64,000 bases of DNA, taken from contig NZ_JAGFVL010000064.1 of assembly GCF_017599345.1 (NCBI RefSeq), positions 49,704 to 113,703 of the forward strand. The letters run 5' to 3'. Under the pieces are notes generated by a model. It did not search any database. It was not told the origin of the DNA and worked only from the letters and a program-made list of their open reading frames with translations. The position numbers and the translations under genes are program-made. Numbering within the stretch: position 1 is the first letter of the stretch; every line of letters starts with the position of its first letter. The stretch comes from Gracilibacillus suaedae. GTDB taxonomy: Bacteria; Bacillota; Bacilli; Bacillales; Amphibacillaceae. Positions 52,586 to 60,991 of this stretch are shown here, one piece after another.

Positions 52586-53839
52586 GTGATCGATATCGAG
52601 AAAACTTTATTAATTGCTATTATGCATGAAAAAAAAGATGAAGAACAATTTTATTATTCGTTAGATGAATTAGAAGCTCTAGTGAAAACTGCAGAAGGCG
52701 AAGTAGTTGAAACAATCGTCCAAAAACGTCCTGCACCACATCGGAAGTTTTATGTAGGGGAAGGTAAATTAGTCGAGATCAACCAGTTTGTTGAAGAAAA
52801 AGATATTGATATTGTCATAACGAATGAGGAATTGTCAGGAGGACAAATCAGGAATCTACAGGAACAGTTAGATGTTCGTGTTATCGACCGAAGTCAACTG
52901 ATACTTGACATATTTGCAGCCAGAGCACGTACCAAAGAAGGTAAACTACAAGTGGAGCTTGCTCAATATACGTATATGCTGCCAAGGCTGCATGGACAAG
53001 GCACAGATTTATCGAGGCTAGGTGGTGGGATTGGTACCAGAGGCCCAGGTGAAACGAAGCTTGAAACAGATCGTCGTCATATTCAAAATAGAATGGATGA
53101 TATCAGAAGACGTTTAAAGCAAGTGGTCAATCAACGGGAGCAATATCGTGGTAATCGACGTAAACAACAACTGTTTCAAGTCGCTGTTGTCGGATATACC
53201 AATGCAGGAAAGTCAACTTTGTTCAACAGTTTAACGAAAAGTGATTCACTTTATGAAGATAAATTATTTGCAACATTAGATCCTTTATCCCGAAGACTGA
53301 AGTTGCCGTGCAACCTCGAAGTGTTGTTAACGGATACGGTTGGATTTATTCAGGATTTACCAACCGCACTCATAGCGGCGTTTCGCTCTACACTAGAAGA
53401 GGTGCGTGAAGCAGATCTTATTCTGCACGTGATCGATGTTGCTGCACCGAACAGGCATGATCATGAAAACACGGTTCATCGGTTATTATCAGAATTAGAA
53501 GCAGACACCATTCCAATTTTAACTATTTATAATAAAAAGGATTTAATTGATGCAGATGAGTTTGTTCCATCTTCCCATCCATATTTGACCATTAGTGCTC
53601 TAGAAGGTAAGGATATCTCTGGTGTGAAACAGGAGATCGAAAAATTAATTAAAGAACAGTGGACTTATTTCTCAGGTTTTGTACCGGAGCATAATGCAAG
53701 TAAACTAGCAAAAATACGTCAATATGCTATTTTGGAAAAACAGACATATGCTGAGTACAAATCAGGCTATTATGTAGAGGGATTTGTCGATCCAAATCAT
53801 GCTATAATGAAAGAAATAAAGGAGTTCCATCAAGAATGA
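52586..53839 (+). CDS. hflX: Ribosome-associated GTPase HflX
   Basis: 417-aa GTPase (B. subtilis ynbA) that can split stalled or hibernating 70S ribosomes. It has the HflX N-terminal domain (FYVGEGKLVEINQF), the Gly-rich linker RLGGGIGTRGPGETKLE and the G domain: GYTNAGKSTLFN, DTVGFIQDLP and NKKDL. The start is uncertain: GTG 52586 has no separate Shine-Dalgarno sequence, the AGGTGAT overlapping it being the only candidate. The stop overlaps the ynbB start. Confidence 0.94.
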   Translation: MIDIEKTLLIAIMHEKKDEEQFYYSLDELEALVKTAEGEVVETIVQKRPAPHRKFYVGEGKLVEINQFVEEKDIDIVITNEELSGGQIRNLQEQLDVRVIDRSQLILDIFAARARTKEGKLQVELAQYTYMLPRLHGQGTDLSRLGGGIGTRGPGETKLETDRRHIQNRMDDIRRRLKQVVNQREQYRGNRRKQQLFQVAVVGYTNAGKSTLFNSLTKSDSLYEDKLFATLDPLSRRLKLPCNLEVLLTDTVGFIQDLPTALIAAFRSTLEEVREADLILHVIDVAAPNRHDHENTVHRLLSELEADTIPILTIYNKKDLIDADEFVPSSHPYLTISALEGKDISGVKQEIEKLIKEQWTYFSGFVPEHNASKLAKIRQYAILEKQTYAEYKSGYYVEGFVDPNHAIMKEIKEFHQE

Positions 53840-55056
53840 ATCAATCAATAATAAGGGAAGTCGAGAAACAAATAGAACCAATCTTTCAAAACATACAAGA
53901 AATGGAATATTATAATCAAGAAAAAGTGCTAAACGCTTTTCGAACACATCAAGTCAGTGACAGTGACTTTAATCCGACAACCGGTTATGGATACGATGAT
54001 TATGGAAGAGATAAGTTAGAAGCTGTATATGCTTCTGTATTTGGAGCAGAGGACGCACTTGTTCGTCCTCAAATAACCTCTGGCACACATGCGATAAGTA
54101 CAGCTTTGTTCGGGGTTCTTCGTCCTGGTGATGAATTATTGTATATTACTGGGGAACCATATGACACGTTAAATCAAGTCATTGGCCATGATAAATTTAT
54201 CCCGGGATCACTTTCTGATTTTGGCGTACAATACCACTATACGGATCTGATTGATGGTTGTATTGATTTTAAGCGTGTGAAGCAAATGATTAACGATCAG
54301 ACTAAAGTTGTTGCTATTCAGCGATCCAAAGGTTACGATGACAGACCTTCGATAACGATAGAGGAAATGAAGAAAGTTATCAAGCAAATTCGTCTGCTGA
54401 AAAAAGAGGTCATTATTTTTGTAGACAATTGTTATGGGGAATTTGTGGAAATGAAAGAACCAACTGATTTAGGTGCTGATCTGATCGCAGGTTCTTTAAT
54501 TAAGAACCCTGGTGGCGGTATAACCAGAATGGGAGGTTATATTGCGGGTAAGAAATCATATGTGGAAATGGCAGCAAACCGGTTAACTGCTCCAGGAATT
54601 GGGAAAGAAGTTGGTGCTAGTATTGGTATGTTACAAGAAATGTTTCAAGGCTTATTTCTTGCACCACATGTTGTAAGTGAAGCATTAAAAGGAGCGGTAT
54701 TTACTTCTGCCTATTTGCAAAAACTTGGATATAATACAACGCCTACTTTTGATGCTCACCGAACGGATTTAATCCAATCAGTTACCTTCCATACCGCTGA
54801 ACAAATGATTGCTTTTTGTCAGGCAATTCAAAGACAATCTCCTATTAATTCACATGTGTTGCCATACCCTGCACCAATGCCAGGTTATGAAGATGATGTG
54901 ATCATGGCAGCAGGCACTTTTATACAAGGAGCAAGTCTAGAGCTAACAGCAGATGGACCGATAAGAGAACCATATACTGCCTTTGTTCAAGGCGGATTAA
55001 CGTACAATCATGTCAAATTAGCAGTTTTGAATGCTGCAAACGGGTTGACATCATGA
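53836..55056 (+). CDS. ynbB: PLP-dependent YnbB (methionine gamma-lyase-like family)
   Basis: 406-aa fold-type I PLP enzyme, annotated elsewhere as an aluminium-resistance/cystathionine beta-lyase-like protein. The PLP lysine is in GSLIKNPGGGITRMGGYIAG, and FVDNCYGEFVE carries the cofactor-binding aspartate. The substrate is unproven. Its ATG overlaps the hflX stop, and it precedes glnR as in B. subtilis. Confidence 0.93.
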   Translation: MNQSIIREVEKQIEPIFQNIQEMEYYNQEKVLNAFRTHQVSDSDFNPTTGYGYDDYGRDKLEAVYASVFGAEDALVRPQITSGTHAISTALFGVLRPGDELLYITGEPYDTLNQVIGHDKFIPGSLSDFGVQYHYTDLIDGCIDFKRVKQMINDQTKVVAIQRSKGYDDRPSITIEEMKKVIKQIRLLKKEVIIFVDNCYGEFVEMKEPTDLGADLIAGSLIKNPGGGITRMGGYIAGKKSYVEMAANRLTAPGIGKEVGASIGMLQEMFQGLFLAPHVVSEALKGAVFTSAYLQKLGYNTTPTFDAHRTDLIQSVTFHTAEQMIAFCQAIQRQSPINSHVLPYPAPMPGYEDDVIMAAGTFIQGASLELTADGPIREPYTAFVQGGLTYNHVKLAVLNAANGLTS

Positions 55057-55089
55057 GGATTAACAAAAAAACTTCATTTCAGATTTTTA

Positions 55090-55138
55090 TGTTAACTTAC
55101 CTAACATCTCTTGACACTATATTTACAAAGTGTATAAT
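55090..55138 (+). promoter_or_regulatory. glnR-glnA promoter with two GlnR/TnrA operators
   Basis: -35 TTGACA (55111-55116), 16 bp, -10 TATAAT (55133-55138). Operator 1 is TGTTA-N7-TAACA (55090-55106), an exact match to TGTNAN7TNACA. Operator 2 is TTGAC-N7-TTACA (55111-55127), overlapping the -35, the same two-site layout as in B. subtilis glnRA, where GlnR represses under nitrogen excess. Confidence 0.88.
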
Positions 55139-55173
55139 AGAATTATAGAAAACAGACGGAAGGGGTGAATGAG

Positions 55174-55569
55174 ATGAGTGATTTAGATAGACGTTCCATG
55201 CCCTTGTTTTCTATCGGAATTGTTAAATCACTTACAGGATTAACTGCAAGGCAAATCCGATACTATGAACAGCATCAATTGATACATCCTTCTCGGACAG
55301 AAGGAAATCAACGGCTATTTTCTTTTAATGATGTAGATCGTCTATTAGAGATTAAAGAATTAATCGAAAAAGGTCTAAATTTAGCAGGCATTAAACAAGT
55401 ACTTGAAATGAAAACTATGCCGAAAACAGAAAAGTCCGCTCCAGACGCAAAATCGTCAGAAATATCCGAAAAGGAATTACGCAAAATATTGCATAAAGAA
55501 TTATTGGATGCTGGCAGATTAGGCAAAACTTCGTTAAGACAGGGAGAATTATCAAGATTCTTCCATTAA
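55174..55569 (+). CDS. glnR: Nitrogen-responsive repressor GlnR
   Basis: MerR-family repressor of 131 aa. ATG 55174 follows AAGGGGTGA by 5 bp, better than the GTG at 55165. The winged helix is [20 protein letters not shown]; the dimer helix follows. The C-terminal tail ([14 protein letters not shown]) is the segment through which feedback-inhibited glutamine synthetase activates GlnR in B. subtilis. It shares the operon with glnA. Confidence 0.96.
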   Translation: MSDLDRRSMPLFSIGIVKSLTGLTARQIRYYEQHQLIHPSRTEGNQRLFSFNDVDRLLEIKELIEKGLNLAGIKQVLEMKTMPKTEKSAPDAKSSEISEKELRKILHKELLDAGRLGKTSLRQGELSRFFH

Positions 55570-55594
55570 AATAATAAAGGAGAGAGTTTAATCA

Positions 55595-56926
55595 ATGGGA
55601 TTAACTAAAGAAGAGATTAAGCAAAAAATCAAAGAGGAAAATGTAAAATTTATCCGTTTGCAGTTCACAGATTTGCTTGGAACAATAAAAAACGTTGAGA
55701 TTCCATTAAGCCAATTGGATAAGGCATTAGACAACCAAATGGTATTTGATGGTTCCTCGATTGAAGGTTTTGTACGTATTGAAGAATCTGACATGAAGCT
55801 TTATCCAGACTTAGATACTTTCGTTGTATTCCCTTGGACTTCTGAAAAAGGGAAAGTAGCGCGTTTTATCTGTGATATTTATAATACAGACGGTACTCCA
55901 TTTGAAGGCTGCCCGCGTTATAACTTAAAGCGTAACCTGAAAAGAGCAGAAGACCTTGGTTTCACTGCTTTTAACATTGGTACGGAACCGGAATTCTTCT
56001 TATTCAAATTAGATGAAAAAGGTGATCCATCTCTAGAACTTAACGATAAAGGTGGCTATTTTGACCTTGCACCAACAGATTTGGGTGAAAACTGCCGTCG
56101 CGATATCGTACTTGAACTAGAAGAAATGGGATTTGAAATCGAAGCATCTCACCACGAAGTTGCTCCTGGCCAGCATGAAATTGATTTTAAATACTCTGAT
56201 GCTGTTAAGCACGCAGATGATATTCAAACATTTAAACTAGTGGTTAAAACTATTGCACGTAAACACGGTCTACATGCTACATTTATGCCAAAACCACTTT
56301 TCGGTGTTAACGGTTCTGGTATGCACTGTAACATGTCATTGTTCAAGGGAAAAACAAATACATTCTTAGATGAAAATGGACCACTTGAATTAAGTGAGAC
56401 TGCATACCAATTTATCGCAGGTATTATTAAACACGCTCTTTCATTTACAGCAGTAACAAATCCTACTGTAAACTCTTATAAGCGTCTTGTACCTGGCTAT
56501 GAAGCACCTTGTTATGTAGCTTGGTCTGGATCTAACCGTAGTCCATTAATCCGTGTACCAGCTTCTCGTGGTTTAAGTACACGTGTTGAGGTACGTAGTG
56601 TAGACCCTTCTGCTAACCCATACTTAGCGTTATCTGTTCTGTTAGCTTCAGGATTAGACGGGATTGAAAACAAATTAGAAGCTCCAAAAGCTGTAGATCG
56701 CAATATCTATGTAATGGATAAAGAAGAGCGTGAAGCTAATGGAGTTAAAGATTTACCTGCAACTTTAGCAGATGCATTAGATGAATTGAAAAAAGATGAA
56801 ACAATTGTAGAAGCTCTTGGTGAACACTTATTCGAACACTTCGTTGAATCGAAAGAAATCGAATGGGATATGTTCCGTACACAAGTTCACCCTTGGGAAA
56901 GAGAACAATATATTCAAGCGTATTAA
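55595..56926 (+). CDS. glnA: Glutamine synthetase type I
   Basis: ATP-dependent amidation of glutamate; when feedback-inhibited it also signals to GlnR/TnrA. It is 443 aa, the GSI-alpha length of Firmicutes, without an adenylylation insert. Motifs are [45 protein letters not shown] and [20 protein letters not shown] precedes the ATG. Its last 17 codons lie in the 95-bp att repeat, so integration of the downstream element keeps the gene whole. Confidence 0.99.
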   Translation: MGLTKEEIKQKIKEENVKFIRLQFTDLLGTIKNVEIPLSQLDKALDNQMVFDGSSIEGFVRIEESDMKLYPDLDTFVVFPWTSEKGKVARFICDIYNTDGTPFEGCPRYNLKRNLKRAEDLGFTAFNIGTEPEFFLFKLDEKGDPSLELNDKGGYFDLAPTDLGENCRRDIVLELEEMGFEIEASHHEVAPGQHEIDFKYSDAVKHADDIQTFKLVVKTIARKHGLHATFMPKPLFGVNGSGMHCNMSLFKGKTNTFLDENGPLELSETAYQFIAGIIKHALSFTAVTNPTVNSYKRLVPGYEAPCYVAWSGSNRSPLIRVPASRGLSTRVEVRSVDPSANPYLALSVLLASGLDGIENKLEAPKAVDRNIYVMDKEEREANGVKDLPATLADALDELKKDETIVEALGEHLFEHFVESKEIEWDMFRTQVHPWEREQYIQAY

Positions 56927-56968
56927 TAAGTGGAAACCCTTGGCACTGTTAGTGTCGGGGGTTTTGTT
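56874..56968. other. Left attachment repeat (attL) at 3' end of glnA
   Basis: These 95 bp (3' end of glnA plus its terminator) recur without mismatch at 63906-64000. Identity starts abruptly (T at 56873 against G at 63905). Such a duplication is what site-specific integration into a gene's 3' end leaves behind. Confidence 0.93.
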
Positions 56969-56972
56969 TTGT
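56934..56972 (+). terminator. glnA terminator (inside attL)
   Basis: AAACCCTTGGCACT (56934-56947) pairs with AGTGTCGGGGGTTT (56951-56964) through G-T pairs, then a T-rich tract. The same hairpin is duplicated at the right end of the element. Confidence 0.8.
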
Positions 56973-56997
56973 GTGATAAAAGTGCTTGATTTTCCTG

Positions 56998-57027
56998 TGC
57001 CCCACTGGCTGCCCCACAAATGCCCCA
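56998..57027. repeat. Triplet TGCCCCA direct repeats inside attL
   Basis: TGCCCCA occurs at 56998-57004, 57010-57016 and 57021-57027, spaced 12 and 11 bp, i.e. on one helical face. Position between attL and the integrase 3' end suggests arm-type recombinase-binding sites. Confidence 0.7.
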
Positions 57028-57069
57028 CTTTCAATAGTAAAATCATTTATTGATTTCATCAAAATATGC

Positions 57070-57075
57070 CTCGTA
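57070..57075. repeat. IS21 target-site duplication, left copy
   Basis: CTCGTA, repeated at 59258-59263, immediately outside the IS ends. The 6-bp length falls in the IS21-family range of 4-8 bp. Confidence 0.8.
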
Positions 57076-57166
57076 TATAAATGCTAGTTTATAAATGTAC
57101 ATAAATGATCATTTAAGAATGTACAACTCTGATCGATAAATGCATACTGAATTTGGGGTGAGGAGA

Positions 57167-58459
57167 ATGCATTTATCGATTAATTTAACAACGGACTTTA
57201 AAGTGGATAGTCTGACAGACTTATCCAAATATAAACTAATGATGGAGAGTCTTGGGATGAAAATTAATAAGAGTGAACTAGCACGGCAACTAAAAGTTGA
57301 TCGACGAACAGTCGATAAGTATTTAAATGGATATGTTCCTAGTAAGTCAAGAAGTCGGAAATCTAAAATAGATGATTATTATGGTGGTGTGATATCCCTT
57401 CTTCTTTCAGAAGATTCACCGCAAGTCTTTTATTATAAACGGGTGCTATGGCAGTACTTAAAAGATAATCATGGATTAGATTGTTCACAATCTCGTTTTA
57501 GAAGTTATATATCTAGTAAACCTGAGTTTCAATCCTATTTTTCCAACGGAAAACGCACACCATCAGCTAAGCCTGTGTTGCGATTCGAAACTCCACCTGG
57601 AGAACAAGCACAATTTGATTGGAAAGAAAATATGAAGTATATTACGAGGGATGGAGAGATTATCTATGTAAATGTAGCTGTCTTATTATTATCCCATTCC
57701 CGGTTCAAGTCTTTTTACCTAACGCTTTCTAAATCGCAAAGTGTCCTCATGTCTTTTTTAACAGAAACATTTGAAGCATTGGGAGGCGTACCTAAAATAC
57801 TTCTAACGGATAACATGAAAACGGTTATGGACCATTCGAGAACAGCTTATTCAAGAGGAGTTGTCAACGAACGGTTTGATCACTTCTCAAAGGATTTCGG
57901 ATTTAAACTTAAACCATGTGAGGCCGGTAAACCTCAAACGAAAGGGAAAGCCGAAAATGTCATGAAATTATTAGACGAAATTCATGCTTATCAAGGTCAA
58001 ATGAACTATGAAGAGTTACATGAATTCGTACAAACATTATGTGAACGTGCTAATCATAGCTATCACCAAGGAACAGGAAAAATTCCTATATTGGCTTTTA
58101 AACAAGAAAAGAATCTCCTACAGCCCCTACCTAGGAAGTCTATAAGAGATTCATATAAAATCGTTCATAAACTTGTAAAGGTTAATCCATCAAGCATGAT
58201 TACTTATCAGAGTAATCAGTATTCAGTCCCACCTGAATACAAAGGAAAAACTGTCGGTTTACAAATTTATGATAACCATATACATGTTTATTATAACACG
58301 GCCTTAATCGCTAGACATCCCATTAGTCAAATGAAATTAAATTATGATCCATCACATTATAAAAAGGTTTTAGCTATGAATATGTATGAAGGTATTGATA
58401 CGGATGAATGGTCAAAAAGAAATTTAAAGGCTATTGGGGAGGTCTATAAAGATGAATAG
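57167..58459 (+). CDS. istA: IS21 family transposase IstA
   Basis: 430-aa DDE transposase from ATG 57167 (GGGGTGAGGAG upstream). The N-terminal HTH (INKSELARQLKVDRRTVDKYL) is followed by the rve core with the acidic triad in QAQFDWKENM, LLTDNMKTVMD and KAENVMKLLDE. A C-terminal Mu-type beta-barrel (YQSNQYSVPPEYKGKTVGL) follows. It overlaps istB, as in all IS21 members. Confidence 0.96.
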   Translation: MHLSINLTTDFKVDSLTDLSKYKLMMESLGMKINKSELARQLKVDRRTVDKYLNGYVPSKSRSRKSKIDDYYGGVISLLLSEDSPQVFYYKRVLWQYLKDNHGLDCSQSRFRSYISSKPEFQSYFSNGKRTPSAKPVLRFETPPGEQAQFDWKENMKYITRDGEIIYVNVAVLLLSHSRFKSFYLTLSKSQSVLMSFLTETFEALGGVPKILLTDNMKTVMDHSRTAYSRGVVNERFDHFSKDFGFKLKPCEAGKPQTKGKAENVMKLLDEIHAYQGQMNYEELHEFVQTLCERANHSYHQGTGKIPILAFKQEKNLLQPLPRKSIRDSYKIVHKLVKVNPSSMITYQSNQYSVPPEYKGKTVGLQIYDNHIHVYYNTALIARHPISQMKLNYDPSHYKKVLAMNMYEGIDTDEWSKRNLKAIGEVYKDE

Positions 58460-59204
58460 TAGTTATCAGCAACTCGTTAAGAATCTTGAATATTTGAAGC
58501 TAAAACAAATGCATGAACATCTTGATGACATTATTGATACAGCAATATCTAACCAACAATCTTTTGTCGAAACGCTCGTTAAGTGGACAAACCATGAAAT
58601 AGATCGACGTGAACAAAATATGGTGCGTTCCATGGTCAAAGTCGCAGCTTTTCCTCACTTAAAGGAGGTGAAGGATTTTGACTTTGAGTTTCAGCCGTCG
58701 GTTAACAAACAACAGATATTAGACTTTACTACATTGCGATTTATCGAAGATAAAGAAAACATTGTTTTTCTAGGGCCAAGCGGAGTTGGTAAAACACATT
58801 TGGCAACCTCAATCGGAATAGCAGCAGCTAAGAATCGTAATAGTACGTATTTCATCAAATGTCATGAACTCATTCAACACCTAAAAAAAGCACGGGTCGA
58901 GAATAGATTGGAAGCTCGCTTAAAACATTACAGGAAGTATAAACTGTTAATTATTGATGAGATAGGGTACCTTCCTATTGATCAAGAAGATGCCAAACTC
59001 TTCTTCCAGCTCATTGATATGAGGTACGAGAAGAAAAGCACCATCCTGACCACCAATGTTAATTTCAAGCAGTGGGATGAGGTCTTTCAAGATTCAAAAC
59101 TCGCTAATGCCATCTTAGATCGAGTTTTACACCACGCCACAGTGGTAAATATCATAGGTGATTCTTACAGAATCAAAGATCATTTAGGTAAAGAAAATGA
59201 TTAA
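58452..59204 (+). CDS. istB: IS21 family helper ATPase IstB
   Basis: 250-aa AAA+ regulator, DnaC-like, that assembles on target DNA and activates IstA. ATG 58452 follows GGGGAGGTC and overlaps the istA end by 8 bp. Walker A is GPSGVGKTHLA, Walker B LLIIDEIGYLP, sensor region ILTTNVNFKQWDEVF. Full length for the family. Confidence 0.96.
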   Translation: MNSSYQQLVKNLEYLKLKQMHEHLDDIIDTAISNQQSFVETLVKWTNHEIDRREQNMVRSMVKVAAFPHLKEVKDFDFEFQPSVNKQQILDFTTLRFIEDKENIVFLGPSGVGKTHLATSIGIAAAKNRNSTYFIKCHELIQHLKKARVENRLEARLKHYRKYKLLIIDEIGYLPIDQEDAKLFFQLIDMRYEKKSTILTTNVNFKQWDEVFQDSKLANAILDRVLHHATVVNIIGDSYRIKDHLGKEND

Positions 59205-59257
59205 AATTGCACATTCTTAAACAGTCAAAACTGTACATAATTAACTTGACATTTATA

Positions 59258-59263
59258 CTCGTA
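59258..59263. repeat. IS21 target-site duplication, right copy
   Basis: CTCGTA directly after the IS right end; partner of 57070-57075. It lies in the integrase codons for Tyr-Glu. Confidence 0.8.
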
Positions 59264-59635
59264 TTTTTCCATCGATTCCTTGTCCAATCGTTTTGAGATA
59301 TGCGAGTATACGTCTGCAGTAATTTGATAACTTCCATGTCCTAATCTTTCTTGGATGAATTTCATGTCATTGCCAGCTTCTAATAATAAAACAGCGTGGG
59401 TGTGCCTTAGAGAATGGATAGGTAAGTTAGGTATACCTGCTTGTTTTAGAATTCTGCTGAAGGCATTGAATAAACTAGACTTCGGCATTATATAGCCATC
59501 ATCACGGCAAAATACTAGATTTAGGTCATGTCTATAAATATCATTTAAATTTTGCTTATTTGTATTTTGCCATTTCAAGTGTTCTTTAATGTGAAAGAAT
59601 TACAATGTCAGTTAATGGAACATTTTAAAAAGAAA

Positions 59636-59710
59636 AAGGACCGTCGTGAAAGGTGGTCCTTAATAAGATAAAAATAAGAAAAGAATAGCTCGAATTGTCG
59701 GCTATTCTTT
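59636..59710 (-). terminator. Tandem terminators of the toxin operon
   Basis: Read on the minus strand, AAAGAATAGC/GCTATTCTTT (59701-59710 with 59680-59689) is followed by AAGGACC/GGTCCTT (59655-59661 with 59636-59642) and a T-rich run. Both lie downstream of the last minus-strand gene. Confidence 0.8.
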
Positions 59711-59723
59711 TCGTTTAAATAAA

Positions 59724-60245
59724 TTAAAAATTACCGTTTTCATGGAACTTATTAAATAGGTTAGAGTAATTTTGTTTTAAGTTTGCTATTTTTTCAACAT
59801 CATTAGAAATGATATCAATAACATCGCTACTCACATATAACAGGAATTTATCGCTAAAAAAAGAAATGTAAGCTTCAGTATGACCTTTATAAATTGCTGA
59901 GCAATAATTCGTTATATCTTCACGCTTTAAATTCATAATAGTAGCGTATACTTCACCTTCACCAGTAGTTTCATCTTCAACTACGGTTTCATGCCAGTTT
60001 CTTATATTAATTATTTTACCGACTTTAGATTTTGAAGAATAACGCTTTTTGTTATAAATATACTCTGATACAAATATAACACTTATTTTATCCTCTTCTG
60101 TAAATACATCTTCAATAATTTTTCGGATTAAATTAATTTTTAAATCTTCCATATCAAATCTAATTCTTTGCTCTGAAGTAGCTTGAAAATAAGGGGTTTC
60201 CTTATTACAATCGAAATCTATATTAATATTATTTAATTTAACCAA
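59724..60245 (-). CDS. Candidate immunity protein for the adjacent toxin
   Basis: 173 aa, unrecognised. No signal peptide or membrane segment; rich in Ile, Asn, Lys, Glu and Asp, so probably a cytoplasmic acidic protein. The TTG start lies 5 bp after the toxin-like gene, and the AGGAG that serves it is inside the last codons of that gene (…GGA GAT TAA), so translation is coupled. Position, size and solubility are those of an immunity protein; no sequence evidence for that function is visible. Confidence 0.6.
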   Translation of the reverse strand: MVKLNNINIDFDCNKETPYFQATSEQRIRFDMEDLKINLIRKIIEDVFTEEDKISVIFVSEYIYNKKRYSSKSKVGKIINIRNWHETVVEDETTGEGEVYATIMNLKREDITNYCSAIYKGHTEAYISFFSDKFLLYVSSDVIDIISNDVEKIANLKQNYSNLFNKFHENGNF

Positions 60246-60250
60246 CTTTC

Positions 60251-60991
60251 TTAATCTCCTATCCTTTTTAAATTCGCATCATAAGTACCTGATCTAGTTT
60301 TTTTACTACCTAAATTTTTAATCGTAGTAGCGCCTTTCCAAACGCCTCCATTGTGTCCATCTTTATCTACAGTTATATATTTTGGACCTTTTCCTTTACT
60401 TCGTTTAAATACTTTTTGACCATGAGAACGGTATTTAGTTATAGAATATCCTAAATCTTTTGCGGCAGATTTTGCAAGTGTTGGAGAAGATCTAATCATT
60501 GAACCTATTATTGATTTACCCCATTTGTTAATTGCTTTCTTTAATCCCTTTTTAGCAATAAATTTCACTACAACTCCGACTAAAGGCCAAACAGCAGCAT
60601 CAAATTCAGTGGTATCATATATGTATTCTTCTCCAGTTGCTTGGTCAATAAATGATGCTCTAAAGTTATCTGCATCATACATTTCTAAAATTGTTATATT
60701 GAAAGTTTTTTCTAGATTATTTCCATAGTCATCTTCCAAAAGGGCATCTACGGAAATTGTATCTGTTTCCTCATCATATTCTAAAAAGCTATTAATATAA
60801 ACATCCTCATTTTTTAAGGTAGAGTCTACATATTTTGAATTACCCTCAGTATAGGCTACTTCTTCTACATTTTCATTTGAAACTAAATTTGATTCCGTTT
60901 CATCTAAACTGATATTTTCAGCTGCATATCCCACACCACCAAACGAAATAAATAATGCTAAAATTAGTGTACAAATAAATAGCTTTTTCAT
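60251..60991 (-). CDS. Secreted putative toxin, SAR2788/Ntox21-like
   Basis: 246 aa. A Sec signal peptide ([18 protein letters not shown]...GYAAE) ends near residue 24. An acidic extracellular region follows (residues 25-130, with [23 protein letters not shown]), then a short hydrophobic stretch ([15 protein letters not shown]) and a basic C-terminal domain with [18 protein letters not shown] and [16 protein letters not shown]. That last block recalls the C-terminal toxin domain (Ntox21 type, predicted RNase) in polymorphic toxins, and the N-terminal layout recalls the SAR2788 putative-toxin family; both are from memory. Its ATG overlaps the stop of the upstream protease gene. Confidence 0.65.
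   Translation of the reverse strand: MKKLFICTLILALFISFGGVGYAAENISLDETESNLVSNENVEEVAYTEGNSKYVDSTLKNEDVYINSFLEYDEETDTISVDALLEDDYGNNLEKTFNITILEMYDADNFRASFIDQATGEEYIYDTTEFDAAVWPLVGVVVKFIAKKGLKKAINKWGKSIIGSMIRSSPTLAKSAAKDLGYSITKYRSHGQKVFKRSKGKGPKYITVDKDGHNGGVWKGATTIKNLGSKKTRSGTYDANLKRIGD

Larger units (their letters stand above)
57076..59257 (+). mobile_element. IS21-family insertion sequence (2182 bp, intact)
   Basis: Contains istA and istB in overlapping frames. The ends are imperfect inverted repeats: TATAAATG...TATAAATGTACA at the left against the complement of TGTACATAATT...CATTTATA at the right, with a further matching block TTTAAGAATGTRCA. ATAAATG-like units recur several times in the left end, a typical IS21 multiple-repeat end. 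Flanked by CTCGTA duplications; both genes are open, so it is a recent insertion. Confidence 0.9.
57043..59599 (-). pseudogene. Tyrosine recombinase (integrase) relic, split by IS21
   Basis: C-terminal catalytic part of a phage/ICE-type integrase. On the minus strand, 59599-59258 encodes FFHIKEHLKWQNTNKQ... with the conserved HSLRHTHAVLLLEAG (Arg, His), ERLGHGSYQITADVYSHI (His and nucleophile Tyr). The IS21 copy interrupts it after ...MEKYE. Joining across the IS and removing one target duplication continues AYFDEINK then TGA at 57043, a natural-looking end. Upstream, an in-frame TAA (59600-59602) closes the frame, and the N-terminal two-thirds, including the first catalytic Arg, is absent. 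Not functional as it stands. Confidence 0.88.

Noticed and set aside
56874..56968. tRNA gene as integration target
   Set aside because: The repeat contains protein-coding glnA sequence and a terminator; no tRNA cloverleaf is present there or elsewhere in the window.
57096..59237. IS21 ends placed at the conspicuous TGTACA inverted repeats
   Set aside because: No target duplication flanks them. Extending 20 bp outward on each side gives further inverted-repeat identity, a CTCGTA duplication and a restored integrase reading frame.
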